In this document: positions 1 to 4,638 of the stretch, piece after piece
Position numbering within the stretch: position 1 is the first letter of the stretch
Layout: the number at the start of each line of letters is the position of its first letter
Assembly: GCA_964651095.1 (NCBI GenBank)
Contig: CAZYWO010000122.1
Span: 1-5,136, forward strand
From: SUG1106 sp964651095
GTDB taxonomy: Bacteria > Bacillota > Clostridia > Peptostreptococcales > Anaerovoracaceae
DNA length: 5,136 nucleotides
Direction of reading: 5' to 3'
The notes under the pieces: generated by a model
The model's database searches: none
The model's input: the letters and a program-made list of their open reading frames with translations, nothing else
What the model was told of the DNA's origin: nothing
Program-made: the position numbers and the translations under genes

Positions 1-156
1 CCTAACGATCACCCACACGGCGGTGGTGAAGGCAGAGCGCCTGTTGGACGTAAGAGCCCAGTTACTCCTTGGGGTAAACCGGCACTCGGATATAAGACAA
101 GAAAGAAGAATAAAGCTTCTAATCAGTATATCGTAAAGAGAAGAAATGAAAAATAA
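1..156 (+). CDS. rplB: 50S ribosomal protein L2, C-terminal 51 residues (partial at window edge)
   Basis: This is the 3' end of the L2 gene; the reading frame is open from base 1 and stops at TAA 154-156. L2 is a primary 23S rRNA binding protein of the 50S subunit needed for subunit association and close to the peptidyl transferase centre. The visible part starts with PNDHPHGGGEGRAP, the conserved glycine-rich loop whose histidine (about H229 in E. coli numbering) lies nearest the catalytic centre. It continues with the conserved TPWGKP segment and ends in a very basic tail (KTRKKNK, then IVKRRNEK), as in other bacterial L2 proteins. The usual length is about 275 residues, so roughly four fifths lies left of the window. 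S19 follows after 18 nt, the standard S10 operon order. The identification is firm; only the missing N-terminal part is unknown. Confidence 0.98.
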   Translation, partial: PNDHPHGGGEGRAPVGRKSPVTPWGKPALGYKTRKKNKASNQYIVKRRNEK

Positions 157-174
157 TAGGAAGGAGCAAATATA

Positions 175-456
175 ATGGGTAGATCACTTAAAAAAGGTCC
201 TTTCGTAAACGCTAAGCTGCTCAAGGCTATTGAAGAAATGAACGCAGCTAACGATAAGAAAGTTATTAAAACATGGTCAAGACCATCCACTATATTCCCA
301 CAGATGGTGGGACACACTATCGCAGTGCACGACGGTAAGAAACATGTTCCTGTATATATCACAGAAGACATGGTAGGACACAGGCTTGGAGAATTTGCTC
401 CGACCAGAAACTACAGAGGTCACGCTGCTGACAAATCATCAAAGGTTAAGAAATAA
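175..456 (+). CDS. rpsS: 30S ribosomal protein S19
   Basis: S19 sits in the head of the 30S subunit, binds 16S rRNA with S13 and lies near the A-site tRNA and the inter-subunit bridge. The 93-residue product has the usual bacterial length. It opens with MGRSLKKGPF, the family signature, followed by TWSRPSTIFPQMVGHTIAVH in the middle (about residues 34-53) and GEFAPTRNYRGHA (about 72-84) near the end, with a basic lysine-rich C-terminus. The ATG is chosen because AGGAAGGAG lies 8 nt upstream (158-166) and the start gives the canonical N-terminus. The gene lies 18 nt after L2 and 17 nt before L22, so it is read from the same transcript. Nothing is unusual in length or key motifs. Confidence 0.99.
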   Translation: MGRSLKKGPFVNAKLLKAIEEMNAANDKKVIKTWSRPSTIFPQMVGHTIAVHDGKKHVPVYITEDMVGHRLGEFAPTRNYRGHAADKSSKVKK

Positions 457-473
457 GAAAGGAGATAGTAAAA

Positions 474-809
474 ATGGAAGCAAAAGCAGTTGCTAAATAT
501 GTAAGAATGTCTCCTATCAAGCTGAAACCTGTTACAGACCTTGTAAGAGGTAAGGACTTAAACGAGGCATTGAACATTTTAAAGTTCACACCTGGTAAAG
601 GTTCAGAAATTGTAGAAAAAGTTGTTAAATCAGCGGCAGCAAACGCTGAAAACAATTTCGATATGAATCCAGACAATTTATATGTTGCAGAGATTTATGC
701 TCATCAGGGCCCTACAATGAAGAGGTGGAGAGCCGGCGCACAAGGTAGAGCATCAATCATCTTAAAGAGATCAAGCCACGTTGGCGTAACTCTAAGAGAA
801 AAGGAATAA
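474..809 (+). CDS. rplV: 50S ribosomal protein L22
   Basis: L22 binds 23S rRNA and contacts all of its domains; its long beta-hairpin lines the nascent peptide exit tunnel and is the site of macrolide-resistance changes. The 111-residue product matches the family length. The globular part covers about residues 1-75 (MEAKAVAKYVRMSP, then DLVRGK at 22-27 and AAANAENN at 54-61). The hairpin region is about residues 78-103 (QGPTMKRWRAGAQGRA, then KRSSHV). The MKR triplet at 82-84, whose deletion gives erythromycin resistance in E. coli, is intact. The N-terminal motif is SPIKLKP rather than the common SPRKAR, and the hairpin tip has Ala87 where Pro is usual. AAAGGAG (458-464) precedes the ATG. 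It lies 17 nt after S19 and 16 nt before S3. Confidence 0.98.
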   Translation: MEAKAVAKYVRMSPIKLKPVTDLVRGKDLNEALNILKFTPGKGSEIVEKVVKSAAANAENNFDMNPDNLYVAEIYAHQGPTMKRWRAGAQGRASIILKRSSHVGVTLREKE

Positions 810-825
810 GATAGGAGGTTCATTA

Positions 826-1713
826 ATGGGTCAGAAAGTTAGTCCACATGGATTAAGAGTGGGCATTATCAAAGACTGGGATTCCAAATGGTATGCAGAT
901 AAAAAGAACTTTGCAGATTACCTTGTAGAAGATAATAAAGTAAGAGAATATGTAAAGAAAAAATTATATGTAGCTGGAGTTTCAAAGGTTCTTATTGAAA
1001 GAGCAGCAGAAAATAAAATGAGAGTTATCGTTCTTACAGCTAAGCCTGGTATGGTAATCGGAAGATCCGGAGACGGAATCGACGTGTTAAAGGCAGACCT
1101 TAAGAAGTTAACAGGAAAAGAAGTGGAAATTTCCATCGAAGAAGTTAGAAGAACTGAAATGGATGCTCAACTTACGGCAGAAAGCGTAGCTCAAGCTCTT
1201 GAAAGACGTATTTCCTTCAGAAGAGCCATGAAGCAGGCAATCAGCAGAACAATGAAAGCCGGAGCAAAGGGTATCAAGATCATGGTATCCGGCAGAGTAG
1301 GCGGAGCTGAAATCGCAAGAAGCGAAAAATACAGCGAAGGTAACGTTCCTCTTCATACTTTAAGAGCTGACATCGACTATGGTTTCGCAGAGGCTGATAC
1401 CACTTACGGTAAATTAGGTATCAAAGTATGGATTAACCACGGCGAAGTTCTCGACAAGGGACTTCAGAGCGCTGTTCGCGAAGAAAAACGTGAAAAGAGA
1501 GAAAGAAGACCGAGAAAAGACGGCGACAGACGTGATAGAAGAGCTGACGGAAATCGCGGCGACAGACGTGAAAGAGGCGGAAAAGACGCCAGAAGTGAAG
1601 CTCCAAAAGCTGCAAACCCAAGAGTAAGAAAAACTCCTAAGGTAGAAGCAGCTCAGCAAGTAGAAAAACAAGAAGTAGAAGCAGCAGAAACTGCGGAAAC
1701 TACTGAAGCATAA
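826..1713 (+). CDS. rpsC: 30S ribosomal protein S3 with long charged C-terminal extension
   Basis: S3 is in the 30S head at the mRNA entry tunnel and, with S4 and S5, contributes to mRNA helicase activity. Residues 1 to about 207 are a normal S3: MGQKVSPHGLRVGI at the N-terminus, a type II KH domain with the GXXG loop G79-R80-S81-G82, and the C-terminal domain with VSGRVGGAEIARSE (154-167) and GIKVWINHGE (198-207). Most bacterial S3 proteins end at about 210-235 residues. This one has 295. The extra part is Arg/Lys/Asp/Glu-rich to about residue 256, then a short Ala/Pro/Lys linker, then an acidic Glu/Ala tail to the end. The frame is open throughout and the next gene's ribosome binding site follows directly, so this is a real extension and not a read-through artefact. 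TAGGAGGT (812-819) sets the ATG start 6 nt on. Confidence 0.98.
   Translation: MGQKVSPHGLRVGIIKDWDSKWYADKKNFADYLVEDNKVREYVKKKLYVAGVSKVLIERAAENKMRVIVLTAKPGMVIGRSGDGIDVLKADLKKLTGKEVEISIEEVRRTEMDAQLTAESVAQALERRISFRRAMKQAISRTMKAGAKGIKIMVSGRVGGAEIARSEKYSEGNVPLHTLRADIDYGFAEADTTYGKLGIKVWINHGEVLDKGLQSAVREEKREKRERRPRKDGDRRDRRADGNRGDRRERGGKDARSEAPKAANPRVRKTPKVEAAQQVEKQEVEAAETAETTEA
1522..1593 (+). repeat. Two imperfect 36-bp tandem units inside the S3 tail
   Basis: The 15-mer CGGCGACAGACGTGA occurs at 1521-1535 and again at 1557-1571, exactly 36 bases (12 codons) apart and in the same frame. The encoded units are GDRRDRRADGNR (residues 233-244) and GDRRERGGKDAR (245-256). The first five codons are nearly identical and the rest have diverged, which suggests an older in-frame tandem duplication within the disordered tail. 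A second short in-frame repeat, GTAGAAGCAGC at 1642-1652 and 1675-1685, encodes the repeated VEAA of the acidic part. Confidence 0.75.
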
Positions 1714-1741
1714 GCATTTTGGAAAGGAGGAACTAAAAGCC

Positions 1742-2173
1742 ATGTTAATGCCAAAGCGCGTTAAACGCAGAAGAGTTCACAGAGGAAGAATGAAAGGCGT
1801 AGCAACTAAAGGTAATACAATTACTTACGGTTCATACGGCCTTGTATCACAGGAATGTGGATGGATTACCTCTAACCAGATCGAAGCAGCTCGTATTGCC
1901 ATGACAAGATCTATCAAAAGAGGTGGTAAAGTATATATCAAGATTTTCCCACATAAGTCAGTCACTAAGAAACCTGCTGAAGTACGTATGGGTTCCGGTA
2001 AAGGTGCTCCTGAGTACTGGGTAGCAGTAGTAAAACCGGGCAGAGTTATGTTCGAAATTGAAGGCGTTTCTGAAGAAAAAGCAAGAGAAGCTATGAGACT
2101 TGCTGCACATAAACTGCCGGTTAAGTGTAAATTTGCCATCAAAGAAAACGAAGCAAAGGGTGGTGAAGCATAA
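1742..2173 (+). CDS. rplP: 50S ribosomal protein L16
   Basis: L16 sits at the A-site side of the 50S subunit, helps organise 23S rRNA there and is needed for peptidyl transferase function and late 50S assembly. The 143-residue product has the family length. Visible landmarks are the basic N-terminus MLMPKRVKRRRVHRGRMKG, the IFPHKSVTKKPAEVRMGSGK stretch (about 72-91), GAPEYWVAVVKPG (92-104) and EAMRLAAHKLP (about 115-125). The ATG at 1742 is preferred over the one at 1748: MLMPKR is the common family start, and AAAGGAGG (1723-1730) lies 11 nt upstream of 1742 but 17 nt from 1748. The gene follows S3 after 28 nt and its stop codon overlaps the L29 start. Confidence 0.98.
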   Translation: MLMPKRVKRRRVHRGRMKGVATKGNTITYGSYGLVSQECGWITSNQIEAARIAMTRSIKRGGKVYIKIFPHKSVTKKPAEVRMGSGKGAPEYWVAVVKPGRVMFEIEGVSEEKAREAMRLAAHKLPVKCKFAIKENEAKGGEA

Positions 2174-2175
2174 TG
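2162..2175 (+). promoter_or_regulatory. L16/L29 translational coupling site (TAATG overlap with GGTGA Shine-Dalgarno)
   Basis: The L16 stop TAA (2171-2173) shares its last A with the L29 ATG (2173-2175). The only Shine-Dalgarno-like sequence is GGTGA at 2162-2166, inside the L16 coding region and 6 nt before the ATG; it is weaker than the AAAGGAGG sites elsewhere in the window. The arrangement suggests that ribosomes finishing L16 re-initiate on L29. Confidence 0.7.
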
Positions 2176-2376
2176 GAATTAAAGAAAATGAGAGAACTTA
2201 CAGAAGTTGAATTAAACACTGAACTGGATAAAATGAAAAAAGAGCTGTTCAACTTAAGATTCCAGCATGTTACAGGACAGTTAGAAAACCCTGTTAAAAT
2301 GAGAGAGTTAAAGAAGGACATCGCAAGAGTAAAAACTATCATCAGAGAGAAAGAACTTGCTAAGGTTCAGGCTTAA
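2173..2376 (+). CDS. rpmC: 50S ribosomal protein L29
   Basis: L29 is a small helical protein at the exit of the nascent peptide tunnel, next to L23, near where trigger factor and SRP dock. The 67-residue product has the usual length and two-helix layout. It begins MELKKMRELTEVELNTEL, continues with KMKKELFNLRFQ (the most conserved segment, about residues 21-32), then the TGQLENPVKMRELKKDIARV block (about 35-54) and a basic C-terminal helix end. The start is fixed by the TAATG overlap with L16. It lies 18 nt before S17. The order L16-L29-S17 is the standard one. It is the one gene here without its own spaced strong ribosome binding site. Confidence 0.98.
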   Translation: MELKKMRELTEVELNTELDKMKKELFNLRFQHVTGQLENPVKMRELKKDIARVKTIIREKELAKVQA

Positions 2377-2394
2377 TAGAAAGGAGGATGTAAT

Positions 2395-2655
2395 ATGACA
2401 GTTGAAAGAAATAGAAGAAAAACTAAGGTCGGTGTTGTAGTATCCGATAAGATGGATAAGACTGTAGTTGTTGCAATCGAAGACTTCGTAAGACATTCCC
2501 TTTATGGTAAGGCCGTAAAGAGAACTAAGAAGGTTAAGGCTCACGATGAAAACAACGAATGCCAGATCGGCGATAAAGTAAGAATTATGGAAACAAGACC
2601 TCTGTCAAAGGATAAGAGATGGAGACTTGTGAACATTATAGAAAAGGTTAAATAA
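2395..2655 (+). CDS. rpsQ: 30S ribosomal protein S17
   Basis: S17 is an early-binding 30S protein with an OB-like beta-barrel fold that binds the 5' domain of 16S rRNA. The 86-residue product is typical in length. It starts MTVERNRRKTKVGVVVSDKM, carries DKTVVVAIE (about 20-28) and HSLYGKAVKRTKKVKAHDE (about 33-51), then CQIGDKVRIMETRPLSKDKR (about 55-74) and WRLVNIIEK, all in the family's order. AAAGGAGG (2380-2387) stands 7 nt before the ATG. It lies 18 nt after L29 and 15 nt before L14. Its TAA stop is partly shared with the L14 ribosome binding site. Confidence 0.98.
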   Translation: MTVERNRRKTKVGVVVSDKMDKTVVVAIEDFVRHSLYGKAVKRTKKVKAHDENNECQIGDKVRIMETRPLSKDKRWRLVNIIEKVK

Positions 2656-2670
2656 AGGAGGCACCAGATC

Positions 2671-3045
2671 ATGATTCAGACAGAAACCAGATTAAGAGTT
2701 GCTGATAACTCAGGTGCAAAAGAACTTCTTTGCATTCGTATTCTGGGCGGAACTTCCCGTCAGTATGCGAACATTGGAGACATAATTGTTTGCGCAGTTA
2801 AGGAAGCAACACCGGGCGGCGTAGTTAAAAAAGGCGACGTTGTTAAGGCTGTAGTAGTTAGAACTAAACATGGTGCCAGAAGAGCTGACGGAAGCTATGT
2901 AAAGTTTGACCAGAATGCAGCAGTTATCATTAAAGATAAAGAAGACAAGAATCCGGTTGGAACTCGTATCTTCGGACCGGTTGCTAGAGAACTTAGAGAT
3001 AAGGGCTTCATGAAGATCGTGTCATTGGCACCGGAAGTATTATAG
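2671..3045 (+). CDS. rplN: 50S ribosomal protein L14
   Basis: L14 binds 23S rRNA, forms part of inter-subunit bridges with 16S rRNA and contacts L19; RsfS, the ribosome silencing factor, docks on it in many bacteria. The product begins MIQTETRLRVADNSGAKELL and has the family block GGVVKKGDVVKAVVVRTK (about 49-66), ARRADGSY, the IFGPVARELRDKGFMKI segment (about 100-116) and the typical end SLAPEVL. At 124 residues it is two longer than the common 122; the extra residues fall in the variable loop KDKEDKNPVG (about 89-98). AAAGGAGG (2654-2661) overlaps the S17 stop and lies 9 nt before the ATG. The gene ends in TAG, which is itself part of the L24 Shine-Dalgarno sequence. Confidence 0.98.
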   Translation: MIQTETRLRVADNSGAKELLCIRILGGTSRQYANIGDIIVCAVKEATPGGVVKKGDVVKAVVVRTKHGARRADGSYVKFDQNAAVIIKDKEDKNPVGTRIFGPVARELRDKGFMKIVSLAPEVL

Positions 3046-3058
3046 GAGGCGAGCAAGG

Positions 3059-3364
3059 ATGCGTATTAAGAAAGATGATACAGTGGTAGTAATCACTGGT
3101 AAAGATAAAGGTAAGCATGGCAAGGTTCTTAAAGCAATGCCTAAAGAAAACAGAGTAATCGTTGAAGGCGTAAACATGCAGACCAAACATGCTAAAGCAA
3201 CTAGAAAAGCCGGAGCAGAAATCAAGCATATTGAAGGACCTATTGACGCTTCAAACGTGATGCTTTACGATGCAAAGGCTAAGGAAGTAATCAAATTCGG
3301 TTATGAAATTAGAAACGGCAAGAAAGTAAGAGTTTCCAAGAAAACAGGAAACGTAATTGACTAA
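3059..3364 (+). CDS. rplX: 50S ribosomal protein L24
   Basis: L24 is an assembly initiator protein that binds the 5' part of 23S rRNA and lies near the tunnel exit. The 101-residue product is typical. It has an N-terminal KOW motif (about residues 3-30, KKDDTVVVITGKDKGKHGKV), followed by RVIVEGVNM (28-36) and HIEGPIDASNVMLYD (about 57-71). The C-terminal part lacks the paired cysteines that some L24 proteins carry near KKVRVSKKTG. TAGGAGG (3043-3049), which includes the L14 stop codon, lies 9 nt before the ATG. L5 follows after 17 nt. The L14-L24-L5 order is that of the spc operon. Confidence 0.98.
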   Translation: MRIKKDDTVVVITGKDKGKHGKVLKAMPKENRVIVEGVNMQTKHAKATRKAGAEIKHIEGPIDASNVMLYDAKAKEVIKFGYEIRNGKKVRVSKKTGNVID

Positions 3365-3365
3365 G

Positions 3366-3384
3366 AAAGGAGGAGACGATTTTG
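3366..3384 (+). promoter_or_regulatory. Ribosome binding site that fixes the TTG start of L5
   Basis: AAAGGAGG at 3366-3373 lies 8 nt before TTG 3382-3384. No in-frame ATG precedes residue 27 of L5, and starting there would remove the conserved N-terminus, so TTG is the start. Confidence 0.88.
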
Positions 3385-3924
3385 ACAGCAAGATTAAAAG
3401 AAACTTATGATAATGTGGTTTTCAACGCATTAAAAGAAAAGTTCCAGTATAAAAATGTAATGGAAGTTCCAAAGCTCGTTAAAATTACCATAAATATGGG
3501 ACTTGGCGAAGCAAAAGATAACGCAAAGGTTATGGAATCCGCAGTTGAAGAAATAGCTTTAATCAGCGGACAGAGACCTGTAATCACCAAGGCAAAGAAA
3601 TCCATCGCTAACTTTAAAGTTAGACAGGGTATGCCGGTTGGTGCAAAAGTTACTTTAAGAGGAGACAATATGTATGAATTTGCTGATAAATTCTTCAATA
3701 TCTCTCTTCCAAGAGTAAGAGACTTTAAGGGTGTTAGCAAAAACTCTTTCGATGGTAGAGGAAATTACTCTATGGGTATCAAAGAACAGTTAATCTTCCC
3801 TGAAATCAACTATGACAAGGTTGATACAATTAAAGGTATGAACATAGTATTTACAACGACGGCTAAGACAGATGAAGAAGCAGCTGCACTGTTAGAACTG
3901 CTTGGTATGCCGTTTGAGAAATAA
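3382..3924 (+). CDS. rplE: 50S ribosomal protein L5 (TTG start)
   Basis: L5 binds 5S rRNA together with L18 and fixes it in the central protuberance of the 50S subunit, where it also contacts P-site tRNA. The 180-residue product has the usual length. It reads TARLKETYDN at the start, VPKLVKITINMGLGEA (about 29-44), SGQRPVITKAKKSIANFKVR (about 62-81), RDFKGVSKNSFDGRGNYSMG (about 112-131) and EQLIFPEI, and ends LLELLGMPFEK. Initiation is at TTG, the only non-ATG start in the window, supported by AAAGGAGG 8 nt upstream. After this gene comes the only long spacer of the window, before S14. Confidence 0.97.
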   Translation: MTARLKETYDNVVFNALKEKFQYKNVMEVPKLVKITINMGLGEAKDNAKVMESAVEEIALISGQRPVITKAKKSIANFKVRQGMPVGAKVTLRGDNMYEFADKFFNISLPRVRDFKGVSKNSFDGRGNYSMGIKEQLIFPEINYDKVDTIKGMNIVFTTTAKTDEEAAALLELLGMPFEK

Positions 3925-4012
3925 AAAACTCAGGATTGTAACAGCGCTCGCCGCAAGGAAGTTTCTATGTAATTTCCTCGACGACGCTCGGAAATTATAG
4001 GAGGAATCGAGA
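3925..4012 (+). promoter_or_regulatory. L5-S14 spacer with two mutually exclusive RNA hairpins next to the S14 ribosome binding site
   Basis: This 88-nt spacer is the longest in the window; other gaps are 28 nt or less. Its middle (3941-3990) is 27/50 G+C with several CpG steps, richer than the flanking genes look. Hairpin A pairs 3956-3963 (AGGAAGTT) with 3971-3978 (AATTTCCT), with one G-U pair and a 7-nt loop. Hairpin B pairs 3970-3977 (TAATTTCC) with 3990-3997 (GGAAATTA), 8 perfect pairs with a 12-nt loop, extendable by G-U and U-A to 3968/3999, into the S14 Shine-Dalgarno TAGGAGG (3998-4004). The hairpins share bases 3971-3977, so only one can form. There is no T-run, so neither looks like a terminator. 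A regulatory role is inference. Confidence 0.5.
3955..3972 (+). other. Start-stop dicodon ATGTAA with a Shine-Dalgarno-like sequence
   Basis: AAGGAAG (3955-3961) lies 5 nt upstream of ATG 3967-3969, which is followed at once by TAA 3970-3972. A ribosome starting here would make only formyl-methionine, and would cover the arms of both hairpins of the spacer. It may be chance in an A/T-rich setting. Confidence 0.25.
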
Positions 4013-4198
4013 ATGGCAAAGACATCTCTCAAAATAAAACAGCAGAGAAAACCTAAATATTCAACTCGTGCATACACAAGATGCAGACTTTGCGGAAGAC
4101 CACACTCCGTATTAAGAAAGTATGGCATCTGCCGTATCTGTTTTAGAGAGCTTGCTTATAAAGGAGAAATCCCGGGCGTAAGAAAAGCAAGCTGGTAA
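4013..4198 (+). CDS. rpsN: 30S ribosomal protein S14, zinc-binding short type
   Basis: S14 is in the 30S head next to S3, S10 and S19 and is required late in 30S assembly. This 61-residue form is the short zinc-ribbon type; the zinc-free type is about 90-100 residues. The four zinc ligands are C24-x2-C27 and C40-x2-C43 (RCRLCGRPH, then ICRICFREL), and the protein ends with the characteristic GEIPGVRKASW. The N-terminus MAKTSLKIKQQRKPKYSTR is typical. TAGGAGG (3998-4004) lies 8 nt before the ATG. It follows L5 after an unusual 88-nt spacer with possible RNA structure and precedes S8 by 28 nt. In species with both types, the zinc-free paralogue replaces this one in zinc limitation; no such paralogue is seen here. 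The gene is sometimes named rpsZ. Confidence 0.98.
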   Translation: MAKTSLKIKQQRKPKYSTRAYTRCRLCGRPHSVLRKYGICRICFRELAYKGEIPGVRKASW

Positions 4199-4209
4199 AT
4201 ATTTTGACG

Positions 4210-4229
4210 AAAGGAGAAACACTGTAATG
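4210..4229 (+). promoter_or_regulatory. Ribosome binding site choosing the first of two S8 ATGs
   Basis: AAAGGAG (4210-4216) lies 10 nt before ATG 4227 and 16 nt before the in-frame ATG 4233. Spacing and the family start MTM(S/T)DP favour 4227. Confidence 0.8.
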
Positions 4230-4625
4230 ACAATGACAGATCCTATAGCGGATATGCTAACAAGAATCAGAAATGCCAATACTGTAGGACATGAAACTGT
4301 TGAGATTCCAGCATCAAAGATGAAAAAAGCTATTGCTGAAATCTTAAAAGAAGAAGGCTACATTACGGATTTCGATGTTATAGACGATGGAAAGCAGGGT
4401 ATTATCAAAGTTACAATGAAATACGGTGCTAAAAAAGAAAAAGTAATCACTGGAATCAAGAAGATTTCAAAGCCGGGCTTAAAAGTTTATGCTAAGGCTA
4501 ACGATGTACCAAGAGTACTCGGAGGTCTTGGAATCGCAATCATTTCCACTTCAAAGGGAATCATCAGCGATAAAGAAGCAAGAAAACTGGGTGTTGGCGG
4601 CGAAGTAATCTGTTATGTATGGTAG
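4227..4625 (+). CDS. rpsH: 30S ribosomal protein S8
   Basis: S8 binds the central domain of 16S rRNA (helix 21 region) and is a primary assembly protein; in E. coli it is also the translational repressor of the spc operon. The 132-residue product has the usual length. Landmarks are MTMTDPIADMLTRIRNAN at the start, VEIPASKMKKAIAEILKEEG (about 21-40), KPGLKVYAKANDVPRVLGGL (about 83-102) and the signature block ISTSKGIISDKEARKLGVGG (about 106-125), ending GEVICYVW. The 28-nt gap from S14 shows no obvious structure. The TAG stop (4623-4625) is the first part of the L6 Shine-Dalgarno TAGGAGG. I see no clear copy of the E. coli-type S8 target near the L5 start, so autoregulation here is not supported by what I can read. 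Confidence 0.98.
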   Translation: MTMTDPIADMLTRIRNANTVGHETVEIPASKMKKAIAEILKEEGYITDFDVIDDGKQGIIKVTMKYGAKKEKVITGIKKISKPGLKVYAKANDVPRVLGGLGIAIISTSKGIISDKEARKLGVGGEVICYVW

Positions 4626-4638
4626 GAGGAACTAAAAA

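Noticed and set aside
157..174. A promoter in one of the short gaps between genes
   Set aside because: The TATAAT-like string at 170-175 overlaps the S19 start codon, has no matching -35 element at proper spacing that I can see, and lies in a tightly packed operon.
1414..1743. Open frame of 109 codons on the minus strand across the S3 tail, plus similar minus-strand frames at 1825-2142 and 3405-3740
   Set aside because: They lie fully antisense to well-conserved ribosomal protein genes, have no ribosome binding site that I can see and no recognisable product. Long antisense frames are expected opposite AGA/GAA-rich coding sequence.
1748..1750. Second ATG as the L16 start
   Set aside because: Spacing from AAAGGAGG would be 17 nt, and MLMPKR from 1742 matches the common family N-terminus.
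3340..3420. An E. coli-like S8 repressor target around the L24-L5 junction
   Set aside because: I looked for a helix resembling the S8 site in 16S rRNA next to the L5 start and found no convincing stem by eye.
3968..3999. Hairpin B in the L5-S14 spacer as an intrinsic terminator
   Set aside because: The stem is A/U-rich with a 12-nt loop and is followed by AGGAGG and not by a run of T, so it does not fit an intrinsic terminator.
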